Assembly (NCBI GenBank): GCA_963978895.1
Contig: OZ022238.1
Span: forward strand, 10,164,590 to 10,228,589
Direction: 5' to 3'
Length of the DNA: 64,000 nucleotides
DNA from: Erpobdella octoculata
Lineage: Eukaryota > Annelida > Clitellata > Hirudinida > Erpobdellidae
Part shown: one piece after another, positions 24,730 through 37,600 of the stretch
How the letters are laid out: each line of letters opens with the position of its first letter
Numbering within the stretch: the first letter of the stretch is position 1
The notes under the pieces: generated by a model
What the model saw: the letters and a program-made list of their open reading frames with translations, nothing else
What the model was told of the DNA's origin: nothing
Database searches by the model: none
Made by a program: the position numbers and the translations under genes

Positions 24730-25735
24730 GAGATTGACTCCTCTGCTGATTTCTTCAATCCATTTACCCCACCTGCTCTTTTCGTCTTCGTTCCCGCGCA
24801 TCCAATCCATGGTTCGACCGGGAATGCCTCACAGCCAACGATAGGTTCTTTGAAGACAAGGTCGCACGCGTTCGTGTGGTGACTTCATGCGTCGACCCCC
24901 TACTTACTTCTCTCAGTAGGCTGGCACCGGAGTGTGTCATGCATCAATTCGAGCTAACGAGTGCCACTGAGGTCACCGCGCTCATTCATCGTTTGCCCGA
25001 TCGAAAGTGTTTCCTGGATCCTGTTCCAACACGTGTTCTCAAGGAGCTTTCCACCGTGCTTGCTCCTTATCTCTCTAGACTGTTCAACCTCTCTTTTACA
25101 AAGGGAATTTTTCCCAACCAATTTAAGACATCGTACATCACCCCGCTCGTGAAAAAGCCGGGACTCGATCGCAACGAGACCTCATCGTACCCTCCAATAT
25201 CCAATCTCTTCATTGTCTTAAAATTGCTTGAGAGGCTCGTGCTCCCACGCGTCCTCAAACATCTTCAATTGAACAATCTGTTCCCTCCCCTCCAGTCCGC
25301 TTATTTTCCTCACCATTCAACAGCATTACTCAAAGTTACTTCTGATTTGCTTCGAGCCGCCTACCACGGCAAGCTCTCGCTCCTCGTCATGCCCACGTCT
25401 CGTCGAGCAACACTCGCCGACAGATGCTTTGGAGTCATTGGTCCCAGGACCTGGAACGACCTTCCGACATCACTCAGACTCACAGCATCAGAAACGAAGT
25501 TCCGTGGAAGGCTGAAAACACTTCTCTACCAAATCTTTTGGATGACATTAATATTCAGTGGCTCCGAAGTTCACTTGACCGTGGCGCCACTTAAAAGATT
25601 CTTTTCAAATAATAATACTTTGACAAAAGACTCTAAATTGTTTCTTTGTATACAGAGTGATGATTCGTTCATCTCTCCTATATACTTATTCTATATATCA
25701 TGTCCTGATGATACCTCGTGAACCTGTGTTGACCA
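24730..25735 (+). pseudogene. CR1-like LINE copy A with the catalytic core deleted
   Basis: The 281-codon frame 24876-25721 starts in the linker before reverse transcriptase and includes FPNQFKTSYITPLVKKPGLD, SSYPPISNLFIVLKLLERLV and [10 protein letters not shown]. It then jumps directly to the C-terminal motif RATLADRCFGVIGPRTWNDL. The YADD palm region present in copy B is missing, yet the frame stays open across the deletion. Upstream PWFDRECL-type codons near 24800 belong to the same element. It is not a functional polymerase. Confidence 0.75.
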
Positions 25736-26215
25736 AGAATGTCTGATTGATGACGATTGTTCGTACTCTTCCAGTTGTTTCCTCCACTTATTCTCAAACG
25801 AGAATATTACTTTTTGACGAAAAGCGGAGAAATACTTGATTTTATTTTTATATTTCTTTATTTATCTGCTCATTGCAATTGAATTTTTAATAAAATCTTT
25901 TATTCTTTTTATGTCAATCTTGTGAAATTGTTTTTATTAATACTATCAATTCATTTGAAAAACATTTTAATTATATTTAATTTATTTTTATTATTTCAAC
26001 ATATCTTATGTAATTTTGAGTTCATCGACTAAAGTTCATCATTTACTATTATTATTATCATAACATTTTATTATTATTATTATTTTATCTTTTTAATGAA
26101 AAACATTTTTAATTATATTTATTGTATCGTTATTATTCCAACTTATTTTATGTATTTTGATTTCAGTATCTAAATTTTATTAGTTTTATTAATAAGCTTC
26201 TATTTAGATTAGTGG
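25736..26215. other. T/A-rich sequence
   Basis: Att-rich low-complexity sequence; nothing else recognised. Confidence 0.4.
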
Positions 26216-26660
26216 TTCTCAACCTTTTTGGCACCGAGGCACACTTGATGTCTTTGGAAAATCAGACGGCACACTATGGGCGCCGACTAATAAAAACAGG
26301 AAAGTCGCCAACGCATTTGGTAGCGTTTGACATTAAATTGAACCTGTTTTTGCCTATTATTAGTGCATTTGAAACTGGAAAAACAATGTAAAATTTAACA
26401 ATGAATCAGCTTTTTTATTGTTAAGACGACATTTAAAATGTTTGAGACTTGCATAAATAAAAATGTCAATGTGACATCTGAGAATGATGGACTCTGCAAA
26501 TTTCTTCAATTCTTGGACGAATTCCAGATAAAGAAATTCTCATTTCTTCTTCAACACACTTCAACTTTTCTCTCTTGTTGTATTTAATATTGATGGTTGC
26601 TAGACGCCCGTCGTGCGGCTGCCTCACCGTTTGTTTTTAGTTTTATTCTTCTAAACATAT
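26216..26660. mobile_element. hAT-Charlie-like end
   Basis: AGTGGTTCTCAACCTTTTTG followed by gcaccgaggcacactt is the widespread Charlie-type terminal sequence. The opposite end was not found, so this is a truncated copy. Confidence 0.5.
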
Positions 26661-26839
26661 CTTCTAACACATATTTTTGGCGTGCTCGGCGTTATGATTT
26701 GCGAACGCTTCTTGTTGCTTGTTTAATTTATATAATTTTATTTCTTCTACTCTTCTGACATACAATACTTCTGTGTTACGTCCGGGATTTGGGCGATAAT
26801 GTGTTTTCGCTCGTCCGGAGCTCAATAAAAACAAATTCT

Positions 26840-28546
26840 GTGGTGACGACATCGCTCCTACTCTTCTGCCCAAGCAACTCATTTCACACATAAAAAAGCT
26901 CAATCTTGTACGTACTGATTTCTGCTGTCGTCATTATCGGGGTCGACGGTCCGGTCTCGGTCGTCGTTGTCGTGAGCCCGTCTCTCAGCCGTTAACGATC
27001 CCTCGACAAGGCGACTTCAGCGTCTTAAATGTTAAGTCTCTGAACAATAAAGTCGACGCCATTGTATCACTAATGGTTGACCGTGGCTTCAGCGCGCTCT
27101 TTTTCACCGAGACCTGTCACAACCGTGACTTTGTGTGCATTCGTCATCTCACATCCAAAGGTTACCACGTGATTGATCAACCAAGGACTAGGACATCCGA
27201 CATCTCATCATACGTGTATCATGGTGGGGTTGCGGTTGTGGTTGCCTCACGACTTCGACTTTCCCGGATCGACGTTTTGTTTACAGTGACCACCTCGAGT
27301 TCATCTGCGCCCATATCTAGTCAGGTTCGGGCGCCCATACTGTTGCAGTCGTCTATAGAACAGGACCTATCTCACCGACTTTTTTCGACGAGCTCGCCAG
27401 TCTGCTCGACCACCTTTCAACCAGGAACGAAGAGACGTTTATCGTCGGGGATTTCAACATCAGGCTCAACCGTGATAATCCCACAACTCGCTCATTTCTC
27501 GACACTCTCTCGTCGTACGATCTCACACCAGCTTTCACCTGACCCACCCACACTTGCGGTGGCGTCCTCGACGTGGTCGCTTCGAGGTGGCCACCCGGGC
27601 GCACTACCGTAGGCATTCTCAACATTGGCATTTCTGACCATCACCTCTTATATTGGTCCTCACTATCGTCCTGTTTCTCCGACTCCACAGGACCTCGCAC
27701 TAGCACTCGTCGCAGATGGAATCGCATTGATCTGGACTTGTTTCGAGGCCAACTCCGTTCATCGCCATTACTCATGCTCACGTTTACCGACCCTGACGAG
27801 ATGGCTGATCTACTCCATAACGAACTCACAAGAATCGCAAATCAACTCGCACCTACCTACTCTGTTCGCCTCCGACCTCGGGCTTCGGACCCACGGTTCG
27901 ATCGGAAATGCCTCGCCGCCATGAGGCGTTTGAGATCATTCGAGAAAAAACTACTTTCATCAAAAATCGATGCCCGCCAGTGGCGCATCCAAATGCTCCA
28001 ATATCAAAGTTTCCTTAGAAATAACGCTCTTCTTTTTGGACTACAAAAATTACAAAATTAGCTAATGCTCGTTCATCCGGCCGTGACCTCTGGCGTGCTC
28101 TCAATGGTGTGATGGCCAGAGGCAAAGAGCCTTCCAGCGAAACTATTACTGCTAACAATTTCCTGAAGTACTTCGCCAACATGGTGGCACGCATTCGCTC
28201 GACGACTTCTAACGTTAACTCAGCTGTTTCGAGCCAACCAACGTCATTGAAGTTATGGGGCTTATCCATCGTTTGCCTGATCGTCAGTGCTCACTGGACC
28301 CTATCCCAACGCGTTTTTTCAAGGAGTTATCATCTTTGTTTGCTCCTTACATCTCCACATTATTTAACCTTTCCTTCACTACAGGAATCTTCCCTAAGCA
28401 GTTCAAGCTATCCTACATCACTCCACATCGAAATTCTACTTCATCCTATCGCCCAATATCTAACCTTTCCATCATCTCTCAATTGCTCAAAAGGCTCGTA
28501 CTCACACGTGTGCTCAAACATCTATACTCGAATAACCTATACCCAT
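26840..28546 (+). pseudogene. CR1-like LINE copy B, 5' part: endonuclease and start of reverse transcriptase
   Basis: Translates with frameshifts into an APE-type endonuclease (DFSVLNVKSLNNKVDAIVSL, ALFFTETCH, VGDFNIRLNRDNP), then a linker (DPRFDRKCLAAMRRL), then early reverse transcriptase blocks (FPKQFKLSYITP, SSYRPISNLSIISQLLKRLV). The copy is split at 28546 by the LTR element and resumes at 33011. A stop at the end of the endonuclease segment and several frame changes make it inactive. Confidence 0.8.
28542..28546. repeat. Target-site duplication CCCAT (left)
   Basis: Identical to CCCAT at 33006-33010. It flanks the LTR element exactly. Confidence 0.9.
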
Positions 28547-28771
28547 TGTCGTGGTTTTGTGTTGTACCACAGATTAAATTAAGATAATAAGGAACAACAA
28601 GTTAAATTTATTATGTACAGAAAATAGTTAGTTTTAAAACGTATCGAAACAGTTCAGTTCAATCAACAAGCGATAAGATGGCGACGACTGCTGGCTAGAG
28701 CTCATTAGCATAATCACTGCACTGCAGCAGTCACGTGATATCAGCTTGCTACTAAAGCGTATATCACGACA
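28547..28771 (-). repeat. 3' LTR of the Ty3-like element
   Basis: 225 bp bounded by TGTCG and CGACA. It matches the other LTR at 220 of 225 positions. The internal genes are on the minus strand, so this is the downstream LTR. Confidence 0.92.
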
Positions 28772-31700
28772 CCTCCCTTCGAAGATTAAGTCACAGTTAG
28801 TTCACGCGAATCGCACAGGCGGTTTACTGATACGACCGCTGCGAGTTCTTACAACATATTCATTTTGGGAAGTGGAGACAATCGGCGATGGTGCCGCAAC
28901 AACTGATGGTGACGAAGACGAAGCAGCTGGCGACGATACTGGAACAGTCAACGACTCTGTACAATCTGGTGCAGCAGCTTCAGATGGTGGATCCCACAGA
29001 TCGCGCGGATCCGTCGGCAGGATATTTTCTTTGGAGATAAGTAGATGTCGACGGTTACGATGAAATACACCATGCTGAGTCTCGACATTGTATGACCGTG
29101 GTGATGGGTGAACAGAGGTCACACGAGCCGGTACCCATTTGTTGAGATGACGAGTCCGGACATAATCGCCAGTCTTCAAAGGAAGTAGTGGGCGTGTGTG
29201 TCGATCGTAAATAAGTTTCTGCTTAAGTTGTCGACGTGTCAACTCTGATTTTAACGATCTGTGGCTGGGCTGTAGACTAACTGCTGTTGATGGCAGTTTG
29301 GTACGAAGCCTACGACCAAACAGTAACTGAGATGGACTAACATCAAGTCCTGACAAGGATGTTGCTCGATATTGCATAAGAGCGATGTACGGATCTGCAC
29401 CCCTTTCCTCTGCTTTTTGTAGCAATAACTTCACAGTTTGTATTGAACGTTCAGATTGTCCATTACTTTGAGCGTAGTGTGGGCTGGAAGTCGTGATTGT
29501 AAAATTCCAACTAGCTGCAAACTTATGCATCTCGAAGCTGTTGAAAGGCATATTGTCACTCATCAGCACTTCTGGGATGCCATATAGACTTCAAATGTGT
29601 TATAACACTTGATGCAGTTTTGCTCGACAGTAGACAAACTTCAGGAAACTTGCTGTAGTAATCAACGATTAACATATAGTCTTTTCATATAGTGTGAAGA
29701 TGTCATCTCCAAGTTTCTGCCATGGTCGATCTGGGATTTCATTAGGAATTAACGGTTCACGTTGTTGACTTGGTTGATGTGATATGCAGATTGAACACTT
29801 GTCGACAAAGTTATCAATGTCCTTGGCCATGCCGAACCAAAACATTGTTGAACGTGCTAGGGCCTTGCACTTTTCACGACCCTGATGTCCTTCGTGAATC
29901 CAGTTCAACATCTGCGGTTGTAAAGTGGAAGGAATGATGATTGCCTCTCCAAACAACAATAGTCCCTCAACTTCATGAATGTCACAACTAATGCTGTGAA
30001 AACGACGCAAATCTGCAGGCAGTTTGCTAACATTAGAAGGGAATCCTGAACGAACGTATTTTCTAAGCTGAGAAAGGATCTCATCAGCCTCTGTTGCAGT
30101 TCTCAAATCAGCCATAGTGTTGATTGATACCTCTGAATCATACAGTAAAGTATGTACGGCCACATCAATATCTTCAGCCAATTCCAGCTCTTCCCTTGTC
30201 GGCAGTTCTTTCAGGAAGGCACGTGATAACGTATCACCTAAGTACATCCGTTTGCCAGGAGTGTACTGAACGTCGAGATCGTATTTCAAAAGACGTAGCA
30301 GCATACGTTGTAAACGTGGCGTTGTTTGACCGACTGCTTTTTTAAAGATAACTTCCAGAGGACGATGATCGCTCTGGACAAAAACTTTTCTACCATAGAT
30401 GAATTGTGAAAATTTATCACGGGCGAATACAATTGCGAGCAGTTCTTTCTCGATCTGAGCATAACGAGTTTCAACGTCGGTTAACGCACGTGATGCAAAT
30501 GCGATTGGCTGTTCTTTCTGAAGAAGACACGAACCAATCCCTCCAGATGAGCTGTCTGTTTGAATGACTACTGGAAGACTGGGGTCAAAGTATAGCAAAA
30601 CAGGTGTTGCCGTAAGAATTCGCTTCAAGTTCTGAAATGCTTCTTCATGACTTGACGACCAATTCCAAGTCACATCACTTTTCAGGAATGGACGTAACGG
30701 CTCAGTGACTTTGGAATAGTTTGGAACGAACTTTGAAAGATAGTTTGTCATTCCCATGATGCGACGTAAGTCATTTGAATTCACTGGAGTTGGCATGTTA
30801 ACCAATGCCTTAACCTTATTAGGATCAGCGCTAACACCATGTTCTGAGAGTATGTGTCCAACATACTTGACCTTGCTAACCTTCAGTTGCAATTTATCAC
30901 GGTTGAATCGGACGTTGAACTTTTGGCACGTTGTAGAACCAGTCTGAGGATGTTGTCATGCTCTGTCTCATTTTCTGCTGCAATAATTAGGTCATCAAAT
31001 ATGATATGCACACCCGGAATGTCTCCAAAGATTTGAACATTCTTCTTCTGAAGAATTTCTGGAGATGATGAAATTTCAAAGGGCATTCGCAGGAATGAGT
31101 ATCGCCCAAACGGAGTGTTAAACGTGCATAATTTAGAACTCTCTTCATCCAGTGCAACCTGCCAGAAAGCATCTTTCATGTCGATTACCGTGTAGAGTGT
31201 CTTACCGTGTAGATGGGCAATAACGTCTTCATCTGTAGGAATCAGGAAGTGCTCACGTTTGATGAATCTGTTTAGATCTTTGGGGTCTAAACATAAACGG
31301 AGTGATTTGTTCTTCTTTTCCACAATCAATAGACTATTTACTCAATCAGTCGGTTCCTCGCGTTTGATGATGATTCCCTTGTTAACCATCATTTGAAGGG
31401 TAGTTTTGAGCTTTGGTTGAAGAGTTAATGGAACACGACGAGGAGGATGCATCACTGGAACAGCGTTTTTGCTCAACGCTATGTGATAAGTACCAGGAAA
31501 AACATCCAAGACCTGAAAATACATCAACGTATTCGTCTAGGAGATCTGATGATGAACTCGCTGTGACTGTGTTGATGCGTCGGACGACATCTAACTGTTG
31601 ACATGTTGGCAAACCAATAATCGTAGCGGCTTCGTGCGCGACGACGAAGAATGACAGTTTGTACACTCTTCCTTTGTATTCTAGGTTCAAAGTAGCAACA

Positions 31701-32780
31701 CCAAGAGAAGAAAATCTACAGTTATTGTACGAAGAGAGTGTAGTCGTAGTTGTTTCATCTCTACGAGGTGTTCCAATGATGTGAAAACGTTTATGGACAT
31801 CACATTTGCCTCTGCTCCGGTGTCCAATTTGCAGCTGACAGGAGCACCGTTGATGATGAATGTCTGCCACCAGCTTGATGCTAGGTGTTTTGACTTGGCA
31901 GAAGAAGTGTCCACTTCTCCAACGTAGATCAGTTCGTCAACTGAGGGAGTTGAGCGTCGGCGGTTGTGCGTTCGACGATGTTGATGGTCACCTTGGCTGA
32001 ACTGTTGAGCCTCATTCATCGGCTTCGAAAGTTTCCTGGTCGATTGGCAGTACAAGGCAAAATGATTGGGCTTGGAACACGATCTGCAAACTTTTCCATA
32101 AGCTGGACAGGCTCTGGGCACATGGACGGTGCCACAGTTGCCACACTGTCTTACAGGTTGGTTGCACTGTTGTTGTTGTTGTTGTTGCTGTTTACGGCGT
32201 GTACTGTTGACTGCAGCCACTACTGTTGTAGACAGCGTGTGGTCGGCTCTTGAGTGGATGGTACGAAGTTGCTCTTGTGTAATCTCAGCAGCACGACTCA
32301 GTTGTAAGGCTTTATCGAAAGTCAAGTCTGGTTCGCGGAGAAGGCGCTCCTGAAGACGAGAATCGGCACAAGACAACACCACACGATCACGAATTAACGA
32401 GTCTTCTTGATGCTCAAACTCACAAGACTGAGCAAGCAAACGAAGTTTCGTGATGAAGGCATCGATTGGCTCACCTGGAGTCTGTGGTAAACTCCAGAAA
32501 CGATAACGTTCAAAGACGACGTTGCGGCGTGGCGAAAAGTGTTCGGCGAACTTTCCCAAGACAGTAGCAAGATCGTCCTCGTCCCTAACGTTTTCAAATG
32601 TGAAGGTGTTGAAGATGTTTATTGATTCTTCGCCGATTGAGCCCAGTAGCATCGCGACCTGTACACCGTTAGGTTTTCCTGATGATTCCGTTGCCGTCAT
32701 ATAAATTTGAAACCGATGTTCCCAACGTTTCCATTCCTCAGCTAAATTAGGAATCGGAAAGCTACATGTCGACTGCGCCG
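28772..32780 (-). mobile_element. Ty3/gypsy-type retrotransposon, gag-pol interior (defective)
   Basis: Order on the minus strand: gag (32700-31870, capsid then two zinc knuckles, CGNCGTVHVPRAC and CRSCSKPNHFALYC), protease (CKLDTGAEANVM), reverse transcriptase (VIDMKDAFWQV and FDDL in place of YVDD), RNase H (VIQTDSSSGGIGSCLLQ, EKELLAIVFA), then integrase (HHCC zinc-binding region near HEGHQGREKC, core with SDNMPF and NGQSERSIQ). RT-RNaseH-integrase order defines the Ty3/gypsy group. Frame breaks occur near 31700, 31340, 30890, 29680 and 29575, so no full polyprotein is encoded. Just inside the upstream LTR the strand reads CGGCGCAGTCGACATG, the probable primer-binding site. Confidence 0.9.
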
Positions 32781-33005
32781 TGTCGTGGTTTTGTGTTGTA
32801 CCACAGATTAAATTAAGATAATAAGGAACAACAAGTTAAATTTATTATGTACAGAAAACAGTTAGTTTTAAAACGTATCGAAACAGTTCAGTTCAATCAA
32901 CAAACGATAAGATGGCGACGACTGCTGGCTAGAGCTCATTAGCATAATCACTGCACTGCAGCATTCACGTGATATCAGCTGGCTACTAAAGCGTATATCG
33001 CGACA
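32781..33005 (-). repeat. 5' LTR of the Ty3-like element
   Basis: 225 bp, five substitutions relative to 28547-28771 and no indels, i.e. 2.2% divergence since insertion. Confidence 0.92.
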
Positions 33006-33010
33006 CCCAT
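33006..33010. repeat. Target-site duplication CCCAT (right)
   Basis: Matches 28542-28546. After it the interrupted LINE sequence resumes in register. Confidence 0.9.
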
Positions 33011-34125
33011 CTCTCCAATCGGCTTACCGCTCCAACCATTCAACTGAAACCGCATTTCTTAAGGTCACCTCCGATCTGCTCAGGGCCACCGACGGATCTT
33101 GACTTGTCCGCTGCCTTCGATACCGTTCATCACACCATCTTACTACAACGACTACATTCATCCTGCGGCTTGACTGACCTCGTCGTTGACTGGTTTCGTT
33201 CATACCTATCAAGCCGCCTGCTCTACGTTCAATACAACAATTCATCATCTGACTGAGGTGTTCCACAGGGCTCCGTCCTGGATCCACTCCTATTCTCTTT
33301 TTACACAAAAGAAATTGTGTGTGTTTTTGACAATCACAACATGCACTACCATCTCTACGCCGACGACACACAGATCTACGGGCATTGCCTACCCGACCGG
33401 ACCGTTGATCTGTTCGCACGTATGTCCGCTTGCGTTGCTGACATCAGTCGTTGGCTGTCGGCTAGCCGACTACAGCTCAACCCGGACAAAACCGAGGCCA
33501 TGTGGTGTTTGTCTAGGCGCCTTCTCCATCTCATCCCAAATCATCCTTTCAACATCTGCGGTGTCGACATCACTCATTCATCCATGGTAAGAAACCTCGG
33601 AGTCTTCATGGATTCCGACCTTACCATGCGATCTCTTGTTCGCAACACAGTCCGCTCATGTTTTTCCATTCTCAGGCAGATTAAGAGCGTGAGCAGGTCT
33701 CTCTACTTGGCCAAAAAATACTCGTCACTTCTCTCATCCTTCCACGAATCGACTACTGCAACTCCGTATTGTCTACCAGCTTCTCAACTCTACGCCTTCA
33801 GCTCGTCATCAACGCCGCCGCCAAAATGACATCCAACCCCAAGAAGTATGATCACGTGACACCTATTCTACATGATCTCCACTGGCTTCGACTACCGGAG
33901 AGAATAGTTTTCAAAATCGCGCTACTCGTTTTCAAGTGTCTACACGTTAATGGCCCACTCTATCTCAGCCTGGATCTTCAAACGACCAGCTCCGTTGCCG
34001 GCCGCAGACGACTTCGATCGTCGTCTTCCGGACATCTCGTCGTGCCAGTTTCACGTCGAGCATCACTCGGTGAAAGGTGCTTCAGAGTCATTGGACCCAA
34101 GACGTGGAACAATCTAACTAAATGA
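33011..34125 (+). pseudogene. CR1-like LINE copy B, 3' part: reverse transcriptase palm to C-terminus
   Basis: Resumes as [16 protein letters not shown], then [52 protein letters not shown] (catalytic YADD), [17 protein letters not shown] and the C-terminal RASLGERCFRVIGPKTWNNL. Frameshifts and in-frame stops interrupt it. It continues the half at 26840-28546. Confidence 0.8.
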
Positions 34126-34363
34126 GTTTTTAATGTTTAACAAAAAAATAATTGTTGGTGTATGATCAAGTTAAGTTGCATTTGTTGTCCTATGGTCAAT
34201 CGAAGTTTAAAGAGTTGCATTTGCTGTTATGCAATAATTCAGAGTTCATGTAATGACATTTCTTGATATCAGATGTTATGATGATTGGACATTTTCTTAG
34301 CAAATGAAATTCAACTGTAATTTTTAAGTTGTAACTCTTGATCAGTTACTAATTTGTTTCCAG

Positions 34364-34693
34364 CGCATGGAGGGATATACAAATATGTTATCTTGCAAGG
34401 AACATCATTCAACATGACCTTTTATCCTACTGACAGAGCTCAACCAGGTTTTCCTGAGTTAACGTTTATTAATTGGGTTCGTCAGGATCAGAATAACAAA
34501 AAGCAACAGGTGCATCAATGCGTGTTCAACAGTACTGTCCAGGAATGCATTGAAAATGGTGACGGTTACACGATCACGACGTCTAAAAGCATCTCCCAGT
34601 ATGTCATTCCGAGTATAAACTATAGTCATGCTTTCAATTACCAATGCAATGATGGTATTGATACTGAAAATTGGGAATTATTTGTCATATCAG
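34364..34693 (+). CDS. Exon: Ig-like domain 1 (V-like, lacks strand-B cysteine)
   Basis: 330-nt exon, phase 1-1, flanked by a TTTCCAG acceptor and a G|GTGAGT donor. It has the strand-C tryptophan in INWVRQ and a strand-F-like HAFNYQC. At the strand-B position it reads GTSFNMTF, with Phe where Cys is expected. Two other cysteines (QCVF, QECI) could form a non-canonical bridge. Sequons are NMT, NST and NYS. As the N-terminal domain it is the likely ligand-binding face. Confidence 0.7.
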
Positions 34694-37600
34694 GTGAGTT
34701 TGATAAAAATGAATGAATTAAATTTATTATATATTGGTGTTTTTATAAACATGGCATTGTTTTTTTATGTTGAATTGTAAGTATGCAGACTTCACTTTTT
34801 ACTAATGTAAATTTGCTAATTTTTACTAATTGTTACACTTGATAAACCTAGACTTGATTAAATGATTTCTGCCAAGAAGTCAAAGAAATTTTTTTTTAGA
34901 GTTAATGCAAATATCGTAAGGAAATATCAGTGCTCTATGTTCATTTAAGTTTTTCTTATTTCAGCTGAATTTATTTCCTACCCAAGGTTTGGATATAAAG
35001 ACCCAATAAGTATAACTCATGACAACGAAATATATAATTTCACAAGAGGAAGTGTTGTCAGGGTGTATAGCTGTGCAGTAAAACACATGCCAGCACGTGA
35101 GAGCACAGGCTTTGATCCGTTGCTCGAACCTGAGCCAATATTATCGGAATACTGGAAAAAAATACTATTTAAAATGAAGAGAACCGAGCACTCCTGGCAA
35201 ATGTATTGGCTGATTATAAACAAGACATTGAATTTGAGCTGTGATGTCATTGCTCCGCGTGACTTCAATTTTATTGGTAAACCGCCTCTAAGATTTTTCA
35301 CTCTTGCTGCCTGTCGTAAGTTGGAAAACTTGTAATTTTTTTCGGTGTGAATTGTTATGCTAGCAATATTTTTTTATTTATAGTATATAATCATCATCCC
35401 CATTGATGATAATCTCATTATTGTTTATTATAGCATGTCATAAATTTATTAGAAAGAAACAAAATAAAAATTGAGGCTGCATATTGATTTAAAAAAAATC
35501 AACATCTGTAAGATTTCTGTACTCATTCGAGCCGTTCGCTCACTCAGTCCACAAATTGAGAACAATCATTCACTAGGTATACTAGTTGCCGGTATAGCCA
35601 CAAAAGGTTTTCTTGCGGCTAGTGCCAGTTTAGGAATCTTCTTTTGATTATTTTTCCAGAAATTCAAGATATCTGTTTCCATGACTGACAATACAAGATA
35701 TTTATCTATTTCATGTCTTGGGTGACTGCTGTCAGTCAATAGAATCGCAGCTGTTTTAAAATCTGCTAATAAATCAGAAGTTTCTGATTTCTTCTTCTCG
35801 GAAGTAGGCTGTTCCACATCGTTTTCAATATAGCAATCCGTGGAAGACAAATTTATTTCTTTTACCATAGTTTGCAACTCAGAAAATATCAAATTACGAT
35901 CACTTATTTATTATTATTATTATTATTATTTAGTCCGTAGCCGGCGCTTGGGGAGGAGGATGTCCTCGAAGCCAATACGCTGCTGTCGGTGCCACGGGAC
36001 CACGAATGTCTTCCACGACAATCTTCCATTTTCCTCGATCGGCTGCAACCCTTCTCGCCCCATCGGCGGTCAGTCGCTTCCTCTTGAGGTCCCCATCAAT
36101 AATTTTCAGCCATGTTTTCTTTGGCGCCGAACGTTGGATGCGCCAGCCAGGCGGTCGCTCCCGCCAAAGTAAACTATTGGGAAGCCGTTTATATCCATTC
36201 GGCAGACGTGCCGTTTTTGGATGTGTTCGTCGATCAGTGGTTGTCGATCACACCGTTCACGGATCGTCTCGTTTCGAATGTGGTCGTGGATGGAGACTCC
36301 CAGTATTTGCCGCAGGCATTGCATTTGGAATACTTCAAGTCTATTCACATAGGATTTAAACAATGTCCATGTCTCCGAGCCATATAGGAGGATCGGAAGA
36401 ATCAATGTTCGGTAAAGACGATCACTTACACTTTGGAACCGAGACCAGATATCGCTTTTTGGCCACATTTCTGGCACTAAGCGTGCCTTTCCTTCTGTAA
36501 CTTGTCAAGCTCTTGCCTGATCCATTTTGAATTTTTTGCAAACTTATAAGTTTTTGCCATTTTAATTTGAATCATTCAATAAAACAAGTAAATGAAAAAA
36601 CGAGTTTTTTAACACAAACTTTGATTTCAAATACACTCGATGTGTGTCTGTGTGTATGTGTGTATGTATACGAAAGATGTTCAAATTACGTTTTTTTTTT
36701 TTTAATTGAATCATGTATTGTCATCCAATATAAAGATATGCTAAAAGTTTCAGCTTCCTAGCTAGTCAAAAAGCTGGTTAAATTTCACTTGCAAGATTTG
36801 CGTACGGAGAAGGCCACACACACAAACAAACAGAGATTGTAACCTAAATAAAAGTTTGTAATAACTCAAACACACAACAAAAACTGTCACTCAAACAACA
36901 CGTTCACCCTTGTGTAATCTAAGAGAAAAAGTAAGTAACTGTAACAACAGAGCTGTACATAGACTTCTAAAGACACACATTAAAAACAGTATTAAATACT
37001 GTAATGGACTTTTAATTACATCTTGTGGTGCATATGTCCTCGCACCAAAGTGTGCCAGGTTGACAGGTGATGATCAGTTATGATCCATCAGTATCCTAGC
37101 GAACAAGAATCAGCTGCCTGCCTCTAAATAGGACTAGCCAAGTTGAACATGCAGTGGACATCTCTAATTGCTTCTTATTCATTACTTCGTCTTCTCGAGT
37201 TTTATTCTCGAATTGTTTGTCGATTTGGTTTTATATTCATATTCAATGAATAATTAATTAATAAATGTTGTTAAACATTAAAGCTCTTGTTATCTCTCGT
37301 CAGCCACCTTAAGACTCATTATTTTAATGCAATCTCGCAGATATAATTGTAAGATGAAGGGGAAGATATATAAGATTTTGTTCATTGACATTTTCTAAAT
37401 GTAATGTCAATGAAAAAATTTGATTTAGTCAGTAGTCTTTTATGTTTGTTTTGTTATTTCATTTGATTTCAGATTGTCCAGAAAATATAGAGTTTGCTAA
37501 TGAAACTAGAACATGGCATGAACATGATGAACTCAATTGTAGTGTCTCAGCTTATCCTCCTGTACAGGTTAAAATATTTCAAAGGTTAAAAGATGGAAAA

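Noticed and set aside
28802..32700. Independent host genes for integrase- or gag-like proteins
   Set aside because: All lie between two matching LTRs in canonical retrotransposon order, so they are not domesticated genes.
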